DNA from: Avena insularis
Lineage: Eukaryota; Streptophyta; Magnoliopsida; Poales; Poaceae
DNA: 64,000 bases
Assembly (NCBI GenBank): GCA_023614405.1
Contig: CM042689.1
Location: 327,336,305 to 327,400,304 of the forward strand
Reading direction: 5' to 3'
The translations under genes and the position numbers were made by a program. Under the pieces are notes generated by a model, which did no database searches, was not told where the DNA came from, and was given only the letters and a program-made list of their open reading frames with translations. Below, piece after piece: positions 45,076-55,490 of the stretch. Each line of letters begins with the position of its first letter. The stretch's first letter is position 1.

Positions 45076-45091
45076 AAGAGTGTCGTCAAGT

Positions 45092-45765
45092 ATATCAAAA
45101 CATCTATGGGGTTAAGTATCTTCAAAGGTAAACTCTCAAGACAATCACTTCAAACAAGTCATAAAAACTTCAGACTTTTTCTTGTTGTACTTGTTTGGAA
45201 AAATCATTTCCAATGCAAGACTCAATTAGCTACAAGAACTAGAGCAAAAGCTTCCAGAACTAATCATCCATACAAATAAAAAGCTTTACTCTAACTATTT
45301 TGAATTACTCCCACTAGCATAGCATCTTAGCAAATCAACTAACTTCGAAAGTGAGAGACATAGGACATACCTCTCATGAGTGACTTCATAATACTCTTCC
45401 TTATAGGGATGTGCTCCTTCAGAACTCAAGAAAAATCACTCTCATAATAAAATTGAAGCAAAGAAGCAAAGTGCAAATCCACTTTCACGAAAAAGGAAAA
45501 AAGGGAAAAATCTTTTTGTATTTTTGAGGATGGGGATTAGAGAATAGAAAATAACTTGCGACCAAGCAAGGAACTAAGAAAAGGAAAACAAAAAAAAACT
45601 AAAGACAAAAGCAAATGAAAAACGAAAGAAAAAGCAAAGTGTTGGAACAAACCAACACGAGTGTTTCAAAGCTCACAAGGAGCTGGAGTAAAACCTCATT
45701 ATTACACAAATAAAATTGTCGGGGGACACATCCCAAGCTTAGGCTTTTGCAAGCCCTTTTGTTGC
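45092..45765 (-). other. Element D 3' noncoding region, second part
   Basis: Resumes directly after the LINE-beta TSD. A/T-rich, with no coding frame. The equivalent in C is about 22500-23217. Confidence 0.65.
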
Positions 45766-46995
45766 TCATTGTGGTGGTGGTGGATAATTACCCATGTTCC
45801 ATTGGCTACTCCAATCATGTAACTGATTAGCGAGGTTGACAGTAGCATCTCGAGGGTTGATGGAGAGGTTATTCATATTCTGGATATTTCCTTCAAGAGC
45901 ATAGATATCATCATAGGTGGTGTAGAAGTTTGGTAGCTGCACATCTTGTTTGGGTCCTTCTTGTTCTACTTCTTCATCTTCTTCTTGTTCTTCATCCATG
46001 ACTACTTCTTGTTGGGGTAGACTTTCCTCAACCCGCGCATCATAACGCAAACGTCCCTCCTCGATAGAGAACAGACTATTAGGAAAAGGATTATGGATCA
46101 AGTGATCCGCTAGGTATATCAAAGAAATATCTACCATTAGTTCTTGAAATCATACCACAAGCTCTTAGAGTAAAAAAAGATGATGGTTTCCTAACAACGG
46201 TTGGATGTTACCTAGGTTGACTTGAAGTTCACATGAAAGCATGGTTATGACTCCTCCTCCTCATATGGGACCACGAGATTCAAGACCTTGATGATTAATA
46301 TAAAACAAAAGAAGGGCACTCAAATTTGGCGTCAAGTTATAGTTAGGAATAACAGGTTTAGCAAGGATCATCATGTCCTCCTCATTGACTCTAGTAAACT
46401 CACCACATGCCTGCAAGGTGTTAGCAATAACATAAAACAAATAAAGAACATCACGATTATCAATTTGGTTTCCCTTGGTTGTGTTTCCATGAATGCTCAT
46501 TCTATTAAAGTAACCCAAGGGTGTAGGATTCAAAACAAAAGTGGTGGAGCATATGTCCGTGGAGTTGTTGGCAAACCCAAAGTAGTAAGCCCATTGGTTG
46601 AGTGTTAAGAAGTACTCATGGTTCATAAGATGGAAGTTGATGCGATCAACTCTAGGAAGTTGCTCCTTGGGATTGTAGTGCGAGGTTATTGAATGTGTCA
46701 AGGTGCTGAGAAACTCAAGTGTAAAGCGGCTATACCTGGAACAATCCTGAAAGACAAAATCATACAAACCAACATTTTTGCAAAGTAAATCAAAATCATC
46801 ATGGATGCTAAGTTGAGTCAGGATAAAGGGACACGCCCACTTAGTGGACCTGATTTCTTGAAGCTTGAGATGGTTTAAACAGTTTAGCTGAAACTCCTCG
46901 GTGAATTCGATACCAAGTGAATTGGGGGTCAATGTATCAATGGGTGGTGCGGCTTGTTCCGCAACCATCGCGCATGTACGGATCCTCGTGTTCAT
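45766..46995 (-). pseudogene. Element D second ORF (Transposase_32-like plant transposon domain?)
   Basis: Minus strand from ATG 46995; 244 codons open to 46261. Visible segments are FTEEFQLNCLNHLKLQEI, TKWACPFILTQLSIHDDF, FTLEFLSTLTHSITSHY, INFHLMNHEYFLTLNQW and LYLFYVIANTLQACGEF. After stops it resumes as FPNSLFSIEEGRLRYDA and ends in an acidic tail (VVMDEEQEEDEEVEQEG) and YPPPPQ*. The FLSTL...F-L...Y-LTLNQW pattern fits the plant transposon domain seen in Athila-type elements, but I could not confirm it. Collinear with 23219-24367 of element C. Confidence 0.65.
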
Positions 46996-47373
46996 CTAAT
47001 AACAAAAATAAATAAATATGCTAATCAAAAATTTGATCCAATAGAAACATAGAATATACGATCCTCTACACTACTTATAAAAGAATCTTTTCTAAAAACT
47101 AACTAAACATGCTCAACATCAAGATTAGCTCAAGGACAAGACATAAGTCTAGATTGATAATGGTGAAAGATTGAGCAAGGTTTAGATGCAAATAAGTTGA
47201 GGTTCAGAGGAGAAACATACCTTAGATCGATTGGGTGCGAGGAATTAGAAAAAAGAACGAGTAAAATTGAAGATTCAATGGAGGTGGTTTGGACTTTGGA
47301 GGTAGAAGAAAGAGAAAATTTGTATTTTGAGATTTTAGGTTACCTCTTCCTAGGGTCATATGGTGGCTGAGTA
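46996..47373 (-). other. Element D spacer between hairpin array and second ORF
   Basis: No gene seen. Confidence 0.6.
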
Positions 47374-48260
47374 CGTGGTACGGGCAGGTGGTACGGCCGG
47401 AGCCCGCCCATACCGAGTGAAAAACCTTGGGGTCGATGGTTCCCTCTAGCGGTGCACTCGGTACGGGCACGCGGTATGGTCGCACACGCTCATAGTACTG
47501 GCACTGTTCAAAAAATAGGCCTAATCAGCGATTAATAGGCCGATTAATCGCTACTAGGGACCTGACCGTGTCGATTATCACTAATCCTTTGTGTTAATCG
47601 TTTAACCCGATTAATAGGTCTGACACTCTGATTACTAGGTATGTTCCCGATTAACCACTACACTTGGTCAAAAAAGTTGCAAAATTATCAACACATATCG
47701 CTCATCGATCCGCTAGCCCGCCCTAATGAAGTAGGTTTTGCGAAGCTCCCATTCGATGCCTGCCTCCAGGAGCTTGATTTCAGCCATCACTAATTAGTTC
47801 CTTGTTGTTGTTGACCAGTTCCTCGTAGTTGCCGACCAAACCTCAGATACAAGAGCTCGAGCGCCTTGAGGATCTCATCCGGGAGCTTAAGGCTGAGGAT
47901 TCATACGTGTTTTAGGTGCTAATTTTTGTAGGCTACACCGATTAATAGCCGACCGATTAAATCAGTTAATCGTCTGAATTTCGATTAATCGCTACTCCCA
48001 AGCCAACCGAGCAGCTAACGATTACCGATTCCCTTAACATTGAGTACTAGTCATTACGCAGTTAGTACATTTGCTTGAAATTTGATGTTTTGCTCGGGGG
48101 TACGATACGGAGGGTGGTACGACCGCCTCCGACCGTACCAGTGTTCGTTACGAACACCGTGTCCTACGGGAAAAATCAACACTCCCATTTTCTCGATGCT
48201 GTGATGTGGTACGGGCATGTAGTACGGTTACTCTGATCGTATCAGTGGTTGTTATGTGGC
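47374..48260 (-). repeat. Hairpin array of element D, interrupted by the hAT-like element
   Basis: Copies of a ggtacgggc ... gcccgtacc type unit occur near 47374-47415, 47459-47501 (continued after the hAT at 48051), 48098-48150 and 48205-48255. Most end in cagtg(g/t)t(c/t)(a/g)tta(c/t)g. One copy is in the LTR at 35792-35845. The same architecture occurs in element C with a different sequence. Confidence 0.8.
47502..48042. mobile_element. hAT-like non-autonomous DNA transposon (541 bp)
   Basis: The flanks agtactgg (47494-47501) and agtactag (48043-48050) make an 8-bp TSD with one mismatch. The termini CACTGTTCAA and (reverse complement) CAATGTTAAG are imperfect inverted repeats of hAT type. 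Subterminal regions at both ends are crowded with gattaat motifs; cgattaatcgctact occurs near each end. No transposase frame; the middle (47700-47940) has a short Glu/Leu-rich coding-like stretch. It sits in one arm of a hairpin unit of element D. Confidence 0.75.
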
Positions 48261-48517
48261 CCGAAAGCTGCAGAACTTGAGTAATTTGATTAGTAGCTTC
48301 GCGCGCCTTTGCACATCTTAGCAAAAGACAAAATAACATCAAATAAACTTTGTAGAAATCAACAATATCTTAAGGCCATGTGTTAGCAAAATATAAAATC
48401 GAGGATTACCTTATTTTCTTCTCCTCTCTCAAAGGGACTTCTTGAACACTCTTTATTAAAAACAACAAAACAAAACAAAAACAAAAAATAACACGAGAAT
48501 AAGAACTTTTATTTCAC

Positions 48518-48533
48518 ATGGGTTGCCTCCCAT
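48518..48533 (-). other. ORF-proximal conserved hairpin of element D
   Basis: atgggttgcctcccat: in sense ATGGG-aggcaa-CCCAT, 24 bp downstream of the gag-protease stop. Counterparts are at 6256 (A), 9533 (B) and 25251 (C). Confidence 0.75.
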
Positions 48534-48556
48534 AAAGCGCTTCTAGTTAAGTTCGA

Positions 48557-49625
48557 TTAGCTTGACCTAGATGGTGATGATATAGGTTTTATGAGTGGAA
48601 CACCCACTCCAAAGTAATTGGCTTTCAACGTGATTATACCATCATCATCATTATTAGGCTTGGCCTTCTTCTTCCTAGGAAAGTGGACTATAAAATGATC
48701 TCTAGATGGTAGTCCTATTCTCACATTCCCTTCATGCAAATTAATTAATGCTTTAATAGTTCTTAGGAATAGCCTACCTAGAATTATAGGTGCTATGGGA
48801 TCTTCATGCATGTCCACTATAACAAGATCAATAAGCATGGGACTACCTTTAGTTTCTACAACTATATTTTTGTTTATCCCAATAGCTTGTTTATAAGTTG
48901 AATTAGCAAGCTGGAGTCTCATTTTAGTGGTGTAAATGGCCCCAAGTTTTATTTATCAAATAGGCTTTTGGAAATTTTTGAGACGCTTGCACGAAGATCA
49001 CAAAGTGTAGATATCCCATTAACACTCACGCTAATTTTAATAGTGGGCTCAAATATATCATCTATCATAGCAAGAAGCTTATTAGCTAGTCTTTTATACT
49101 CCATTTCTAACTCTCGAACTTTAGATGCTACTTGTTGAATAAATTGTTGGTAGATATCATCATTGCCTTTTTTGAAGATCGAATTATTTACGGTGATCAT
49201 CTTTAATAGATCTTCCATGGTATATTCGGGTGTTGGCGCATTGCTATAATCCAGCTCTTCCGGATTTTCTTCACTCACTTCAACCCTTATCATCTAGAGG
49301 TCTTCCACCGGATTTGGCTTGGGCTTTCCAGCGAATTTTGCAAGTATGAGAGCTTGGCTCTCATCTACCTTGCCCAATGGAGCCTCCATGGTGTTTGTAC
49401 TTTCCTGTAGAGCATGCACCTCAATTATAATTGCAACAACTTGATTAGATAATTTACCAATACTAGTCTCATGGTTCTCCGTGATTTTGATAAGCATATT
49501 ATTTTGCTCAGTTTGATCTTGCATAAAGTTTCGAATAGTATATTCAAACGAGAGGTTGCCATGATTTATTCCATTATGATTATCATAATTATTATAAGGT
49601 TTTATATTTCCGTGCCCTTGATTCG
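48557..49625 (-). pseudogene. Element D gag C-terminal part and protease
   Basis: Minus strand. The Asn-rich gag tail reads YNNYDNHNGINHGN, then FEYTIRNFMQDQTEQNN, a coiled segment, ELDYSNAPTPEYTMEDLL and EPTIKISVSVNG. The protease motif is CDLRASVSKISKSLFDK, where the catalytic-loop Gly is replaced by Arg. Then ANSTYKQAIGI, IVDMHEDPIAPIILGRLFLRT and an end at VGVPLIKPISSPSRSS*. In-frame stops at 49294-49296 and about 48949. The 5' two thirds of gag are missing. Confidence 0.85.
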
Positions 49626-49738
49626 TTAGCTATACTCACTTTTCCTCGGCCGCTTAACTTTTTCTCACTTTTGTCCAGCTCCTTCTCTGAAACTCATCAA
49701 AGAGCACGAACGATAGTTGCCGCCAGGTTGACCGTTGG

Positions 49739-49895
49739 ATGACGTGTGGGCCGCGTGGTGTGGGACCATGTGGGGCCGGTTGGTCGGGAACACGTTATGC
49801 TGACGTGTGGGGTTGTGCCATGTGGGACCACGTGGGGCCGGTTGGTTGGAATAGTGTTATGCTGAGGTGGGGGACGTAGTGTGGGACCATATGGA
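49739..49895. repeat. 61-bp minisatellite, about 2.5 copies
   Basis: Units begin gacgtgtgg and contain gtgggaccatgtggggccgg, ending ttatgct. Units start at 49740, about 49801 and about 49863, the last one truncated. Confidence 0.85.
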
Positions 49896-49984
49896 GCATG
49901 TTTGGTAGTTATGTGTGCACCTCTTGCCTAAATAGGAAGTTTTATTTTTTATTATTGTTATAATTGGCCTTTTTAAGAGCATAT

Positions 49985-50006
49985 TTTCTCTCTCTCTCTC
50001 TCTCTC
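49985..50006. repeat. (CT)n microsatellite
   Basis: About ten CT units ahead of the broken host-like gene (on its 3' side). Confidence 0.9.
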
Positions 50007-50314
50007 GCTAACAGTTGTGTTTTTGCCTAAATTGGTAGCGAATCCAGAGCGGCTTATCTTTTGGCTCTCGTTTTTTCCCAATCTGTTAGCAAATCTAACC
50101 AGCAACATAAATACATTCAGTAAACAAAGCATATGTTGATAAAGCAGCTCATATAGGATATATATATAGTATGGTACTTAACGAGGTTCGACAATTAGGC
50201 TGCTCAGCAGCAGCAGATAAGTTCAACACAGACAATATAAAAGAAGCTACTTTACAGCAGCAGTAACAGCAACACACAAGCTCAGTGGCACCTTCTGGCC
50301 TCTGCCTCCTCCCT

Positions 50315-51150
50315 CTAGCGCTTTCTCCACTTCTTGTTGCCCATTCCCTTGACCTTGGGCTTGATCGGGGACATGGGATCCTCTTCGATGGCCACCTTCT
50401 GGAGGTTCTGGAGGTGAAAGCCGAGCGCCTTGAACTTGGCTTTGAAGGCATGGACATTCACGGTCTAGCCAACTTTGGGGTTGCATGAGCTCACATCCTT
50501 GGACTCGTCGTCACTGCACACATTAGCGTGCAATAAGGACATGATTGAGATACCTTGATTATCGGGATTGATTATTTGCATAAAGTAACCGATTGAGATC
50601 CCCCGATTATTTGCATAAATTAACCGAGTGGGCTAAATTCCCAAATCCCCAAATCTCAAAAAAAATCAAATACTGATTCCAACTACAGATTGGTGATAGT
50701 ACTAACTAGGGAATACCTTAACTACAACTCGGAGGACAAATAAAATAGGTTTGAAATATGAACATGGGGATTCATCAAAACACGATATCTAACACAAGAG
50801 GATTATCTTCTGTAAAAATACCTGGCATCCAATGATTGAAAATACGAACAGCCAAACCCTAAAGCATCCAACGATGGGAATGGGGGAAGAACAAGGGAAG
50901 AGGACAAAACCCTAGTTACCTCCAACCATGGGTAGATGGTTCTGGTATCGTAGGGGTTCTCATGCCAGATGTACTCCTCCTCCTTGTAGGGGTCCTAGTC
51001 GAGCAAGATTTGCTCGTTATCAGCGGGGGCCTCCTCGCCGGAGGCTATGGAAGAAGCGGAGACGAGGGCCTGGACGGGGATGGGTGCCTCCTCGTCGGCG
51101 ACCTTGGAGGTGACAATGTCCACTGCGCCATTCTTCTCCAGCATTGGCAT
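50315..51150 (-). pseudogene. Two-exon host-like gene of unknown function, broken by two amber codons
   Basis: Minus strand. Exon 1 (51150-50920) starts MPMLEKNGAVDIVTSKVADE, is acidic and ends EYIWHENPYDTRTIYPWLE at a consensus donor GTAACT. Exon 2 (50513-50315) follows an acceptor TGTGCAG and reads DDESKDVSSCNPKVG, then VNVHAFKAKFKALGFHLQ and a basic end KGMGNKKWRKR*. The two exons do not join in phase, so a small middle exon or a changed splice site is needed. In-frame TAGs lie at 50993-50995 and 50465-50467. No transposon motif. GC content and codon style differ from the surrounding elements. I do not recognise the family. It could be a gene fragment captured and moved by a transposon. 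Confidence 0.5.
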
Positions 51151-52288
51151 GGTTGGCGTTTTCTTGGGGGTTTACAAAAGCTGACGGGATAGTGGAGACT
51201 GTTGCGTGAGTGAGCCAGTGAGTGAGAGTGAGGAGGCCTCTATAAATGTGAAGGAAAGGAGCATTTTGTTCCACCACCGTGCACCGCATAACCGTGTACA
51301 CTACTGCACCGTGAACGACCACACGTGTCTGCTACCGCCCCATACACCGCGACATGCGTACCGGGCGTCGAGTTTTTCCCTCGTGTCTAACCCTGACGAC
51401 TTAAGTGAACTCAGTTATACCCTCGAGTGTAACACTGGCAATTTGGTTGTACTCAGTTTTGCCCTCTATTACTAACACTGTCGTGTGCAATATAATCAGT
51501 TTTACCCTCCGGTGGTTGGTCAACAGAGAGTCAATGAATGGGTTTTATCTAGATAATTGAGTCATTTTATGCACAACAAATGCAAAAAGATCAAAACATA
51601 GTGGTACCTACCCAGGGAGTCTTCTTATGTGACCTGCCACCATAAGAAATATATATATATATATCAAGTTTTAACCTAAATCACCACCTCTAAAATCACA
51701 CACTATCTATAAAGGTTCATGGCTTTCTACTCAAGCATCTTCGCAAAACATCCCTCCCCAAAACATAGTTTGTCTGAATGAGGCAATAATTCTCACACTC
51801 ATGTATGTTTTAATTGCAAATAGTTTGATGTATACCAAAATGTACGTTATTGTATAAAAGACACATTTTCCATTTTTAAAATGTGTTTCTATTTTCTATT
51901 TGAATCCCTTTGTCAGTTTTACCCTTGGTTTTTTTAGTACTACTCAGTTTTCCCCTCTCTCTTAGTCACAAACTCTCACATCTATGCTCATCTTGGCTGC
52001 TACGCTCTGATTGGTCAAGATAGTTGTCACACGGATCGTGCCCACCAACCGTTGATTCTATATGATCTAGCGGACAAGATAACCCCTATATTTATCGAGG
52101 GCCACCCCTCTATCCATACAAAATAAAGAGTTTTTCATCGGTACTTTAACTCCATAAAAAATGGATTTGAATATAATTTGAAGGGAAACTGTTCAAAGGT
52201 GTATATTTTCGTATATGCAGGTTTATGAATTACCTAGGCGCGATTTCAAAGTGTTCAAAGGTGTATAGTTTTCGTATATGAAAGTTTA
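51151..52288. other. Intergenic stretch with short degenerate repeats
   Basis: No gene. Three degenerate units of about 43 bp ending cagtttt(a/g)ccctc occupy 51389-51514, and similar cagttttacccttgg and cagttttcccctc stand near 51915-51955. A (TA)n run is at 51648-51664. A 37-bp segment gttcaaaggtgtata...gtttatg is duplicated at 52194-52230 and 52253-52290, the second copy running into the start of element E. Confidence 0.6.
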
Positions 52289-52844
52289 TGTCGTGGTATT
52301 GCCGACGAGTACGCCATGGAGGGGTCCTCACAGTGCGTGTTTAGAGACATGGGGGAAGGCGGACGGTTGTGATTCTGGTAACACGCTTACCTGTGTTCGA
52401 GATCCCACGACGGTGGCGGAATCCTACTCCTGCTATAAATCACTATAAGGGCAATACGCCGAGTTACAGAGATAGGTTTGCTGTGCGAGGTGTGTGCTAA
52501 TCGCTACTCGACAGTCTAAGATTGTAAGTTATCGTGCCCTAAAGGCTCTCATAGGCCCGACTTATATAGTCGCCAGGTCCTAGGGTTACAGGGAAAAGTC
52601 CTAGCCGGATAGGTTACAGAGTCCTATACCGTCTATTACTAGTCTTGTGTATCTTGCACTCCAAGGCTCCGGGTACGTCGGTGACTCCAAACGTAGCCTT
52701 CCTTTATCCGGCATGGGCCTCCCTTATGGATCCATCTAACTGGGCCGCCCAGCAGGCCATGGGCCATGCTACCAACTGTGGGCCACCCGGGTTATCCGAA
52801 TAGGAGACATGCTATGAGGATACCCATATAGCATATCTCCAACA
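52289..52844 (+). repeat. 5' LTR of element E (556 bp)
   Basis: It starts TGTCGTGGTATT and ends ATATCTCCAACA (TG...CA). TATA-like acttatatagtcg is near 52560. Directly after it comes gtagcccccggag rather than a usual PBS. The right border is inferred from the CA terminus because the second LTR is not in the window. Confidence 0.65.
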
Positions 52845-53447
52845 GTAGCCCCCGGAGAACTTCGAGATCTTGCGGCGTCTTGCCTCTTCGTGTGGAATGC
52901 TCCGTCTATATGAATGTCGGCAAATCGTCAAGCAACATCTTGTAGTCCTCCCAAAGAACCCTGCAAGGTTTTCTCCGTCTTCAATACGTAAGTCGGAGAA
53001 ATGTCGAATCTTCCATCGTACTCTTTCGTAGTCGGACTGGATCCGTCCATGCCGGAATCTTATGATGTGATGGATCATCTGCCTATGTCAGCTAGGGAGA
53101 CGTAGGCTTAAGTCAGCGACGCCTCGTAACTCACATATGCAGAGAACGCAATCATGTTCGATTTCTCCGCGCGAGCGATACGAACCGTTGGCGGCGATGG
53201 TTGGAGACGGGGCAAAATTTCCACGCACGTTCGCAAACACGTTGTCTACGCGGCAACCGTCCGATCAAGTTGCACGAATCTTGATGCTGGAGACGATACA
53301 TAGTAACCGTGGTGGAATTTCTACCTTGTACCTCATTCTCTCCTCGCATCGTCTTCTTCCTCTAGTGTGTGCCTCCTCGAGCTCTCCGCGCAAAACTCGC
53401 GAAAAACCCTATCCCCAATCCGCACCAGTCACCTCCAACCTTTCTCC
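52845..53447 (+). other. Element E leader
   Basis: No gene. It lies between the LTR and the first ATG of the cargo gene. GC-rich with several short upstream ATGs. There is no recognisable tRNA complement at the LTR border. Confidence 0.55.
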
Positions 53448-55452
53448 ATGGCTAGCAGCAGAACTTCCCCTTCCATGGCAGCGTCGAGCGAAGCCGCGAC
53501 GAAGCCGGCGAGCTCTATCGCCGTGCCGCCAGAGGGCCTGGTCATCCCTGCCTCGGCGGTGATTGCGTCCACCGGCGGCGACCATAACCCAGCGGCGCTG
53601 GAGCCGTTGGAGGAGGAACTTGATTCGCACACAAGGCGTGGCGGCTCGACATCATCACCAACCGTGATATCCAGGAGCTGATCGCCGAGGGATACCTCCC
53701 TTCGACGGAGGGGCTCGCCTGGCGTGCGGCACCGGCCGGCGAGGTGACACCTTCTTCCCAAGCCGGAGAAAAAATGTACCTCAAAGCCCAACTGGTACGC
53801 GGCGTCCCCCTGCCCATCTCCAACTTCTTCCTCTCCATCTTAAACCACTACAAAGTCCAGCCCCAAAACCTTTCTCCCAACAGTATCTTAGCGCTTAGCA
53901 ACTACGCGGCGCTCTGCGAGGGTTACTTAGGGATAAAGCCTAGGTTAGACCTCTTCGTGTACTTCTTCACCGTTAAACGTGAAGCCGGAGCTAGTAAGGA
54001 AGAACTTAGAAATTGCGGCACCATAAGCTTCAAGATCCGACCTGGCCGGCGGTTCCCTGACATCGTCGGTCACGAGTCCTGCAAAAACTGGCAGTGTACT
54101 TACTTCTACGGCCTAGACATCCCTCTGGATGGCCGACAACATACCCGGACTTCGTAGATGGAGCCACCGCTGAAGCCTCGTCATGGAGATCCCAGGCCTC
54201 CCTTTCCTCTGACCTCGATGCTTTCCGCGCCATAAGGCGGATAGAATGGTTCGTAGAGACGGGTTTGACCGGCTTGGACCTAGCCATGTGCTGGTTCATC
54301 AGGCGAATCCAACCTCTGCAGCACCGCGCGAAGCTCATGCACGAGTATACCAGTGATAGAAGGGATAGCCTCCACATCTCCATGGACAACTTATCGAGTG
54401 ACTCCGTCAAGCTCCGCCTTAAAGACATCGTCAAGGTGAAGGACAAGAAGCGTGGCTTCACCATCACCTACGACATGTTCGTAGACGGCAAGTGCCCAAA
54501 GGTAGTTATTTATTTTCCGTGTATGACATATACTCCAGTTCTTCCGTCTTGCAAATGTCATCTCATCTAACACGGTGACTTCTCACTTAACAGCTTAGCA
54601 ATCTAGAGGAGGACAGCATGGCTGCCCAAATCTATGATCGAAAGATGAAGAAAGTCACGGTCGTGTCCGACGACGATGCTCCATTGGCACGAAAGCAGAA
54701 GAGCTCTACCTCTGACGCTGTCGACGGAGGTAAGAAGAAGAAGACGGAGGGTGGAGCCTCCAAGAAGACTACCGCCGCCCTGGAGGCGGAGAAGAGAAAA
54801 GTTACCGGGATCCCCTTTGCCAAAGCACCTCCACTTGTGTAAGCTTCTTTCTCTCTGACATTGTCTATTCATCTGTATTGCTACTGTACTTATGCATTTT
54901 GCACGTTTCAGGAAGAAATCCACGACCAGCCTAAAGAAGACCTCCAAATTGGGGGCTTCTAGAACCATCAAAGACATGTTGCATCGTGACACATCTCCCG
55001 CCATCGCCCCTACCACTCCCTCCATCAAGCCCTCGTCTGCCCCGACAAGCTCACAAGCTAAGGAGGCATCTGGCCCTTCCGCCATGGAAGTGGACTCAGG
55101 TGCCTCTACCAAGGTTGCTATCGTCTGCGAGCAGGCGACAGAAGAGAGTGCCGCCCACCAAATGGCTGAATCTTCGGCTAAGGATGCCATCGGTGGCGGT
55201 AAGGCGGTGGTGGAAGTAGGTACTTCTGTCGTTGGCGGCGCCCCCGCACCCAAGAAAGCCATAGTTTATCCAAAGATAGTCTATCCGGTACTTACACCGG
55301 GTAGCACTGCTCTGGCTCCTGGTGCGGCACTGACATCTCCGACGTGCGGTCTAGAGGAGCTCCGCCGACAAGCAGAAATCTTGCAAGGAAACAGTGAATC
55401 CTTTGGCAAGCTGTTGGCCGAGAGTGCTACAAACCTCAAGATCATTGCACTT
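53448..55452 (+). pseudogene. Transposase_28-like ('putative gypsy type transposon') gene, three visible exons
   Basis: Exon 1 (53448-54501) starts MASSRTSPSMAASSEAA. After a shift near 53630 it reads DIITNRDIQELIAEGYLPST, VPLPISNFFLSILNHYKVQP, LCEGYLGIKPRLDLFVYFFT and GTISFKIRPGRRFPDIVGH. After a second shift near 54135 come RRIEWFVETGLTGLDLAMCW and RIQPLQHRAKLM. Introns 54502-54593 and 54839-54911 have GT...AG ends and exons 2 (54594-54838) and 3 (54912-55452) join in frame; the last donor is CTT|GTAAGT. Exon 2 is Lys-rich (KKMKTE-type, nuclear-like) and exon 3 is low-complexity Ala/Ser. Two frameshifts in exon 1, but the splice sites are intact. Molecular function is unknown even in intact relatives. 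Confidence 0.72.
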
Positions 55453-55490
55453 GTAAGTTTTATTTGCCTTTTGCATTTCATATGAGTATC

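Larger units (their letters stand above)
34788..49625 (-). mobile_element. Element D: Athila-like gypsy, minus strand, 5' end missing
   Basis: A 3' LTR (34788-36082), a PPT, a second ORF, a hairpin array and gag-protease are arranged as in element C. The sequence stops at about 49625 within the Asn-rich part of gag (NYDNHNGINHGN), with no N-terminal gag, PBS or 5' LTR beyond. It is interrupted by LINE-beta (36931-45075) and a hAT-like element (47502-48042). No RT or integrase. It is related to C but clearly a different family by LTR and hairpin sequence. Confidence 0.85.

Noticed and set aside
47374..47420. Miniature inverted-repeat element in each hairpin of element D
   Set aside because: Units have no target duplications, recur with regular placement and also occur in the LTR, so they belong to the element.
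53152..53838. Antisense ORFs in the element E leader and exon 1
   Set aside because: Shadows of GC-rich coding sequence on the plus strand.
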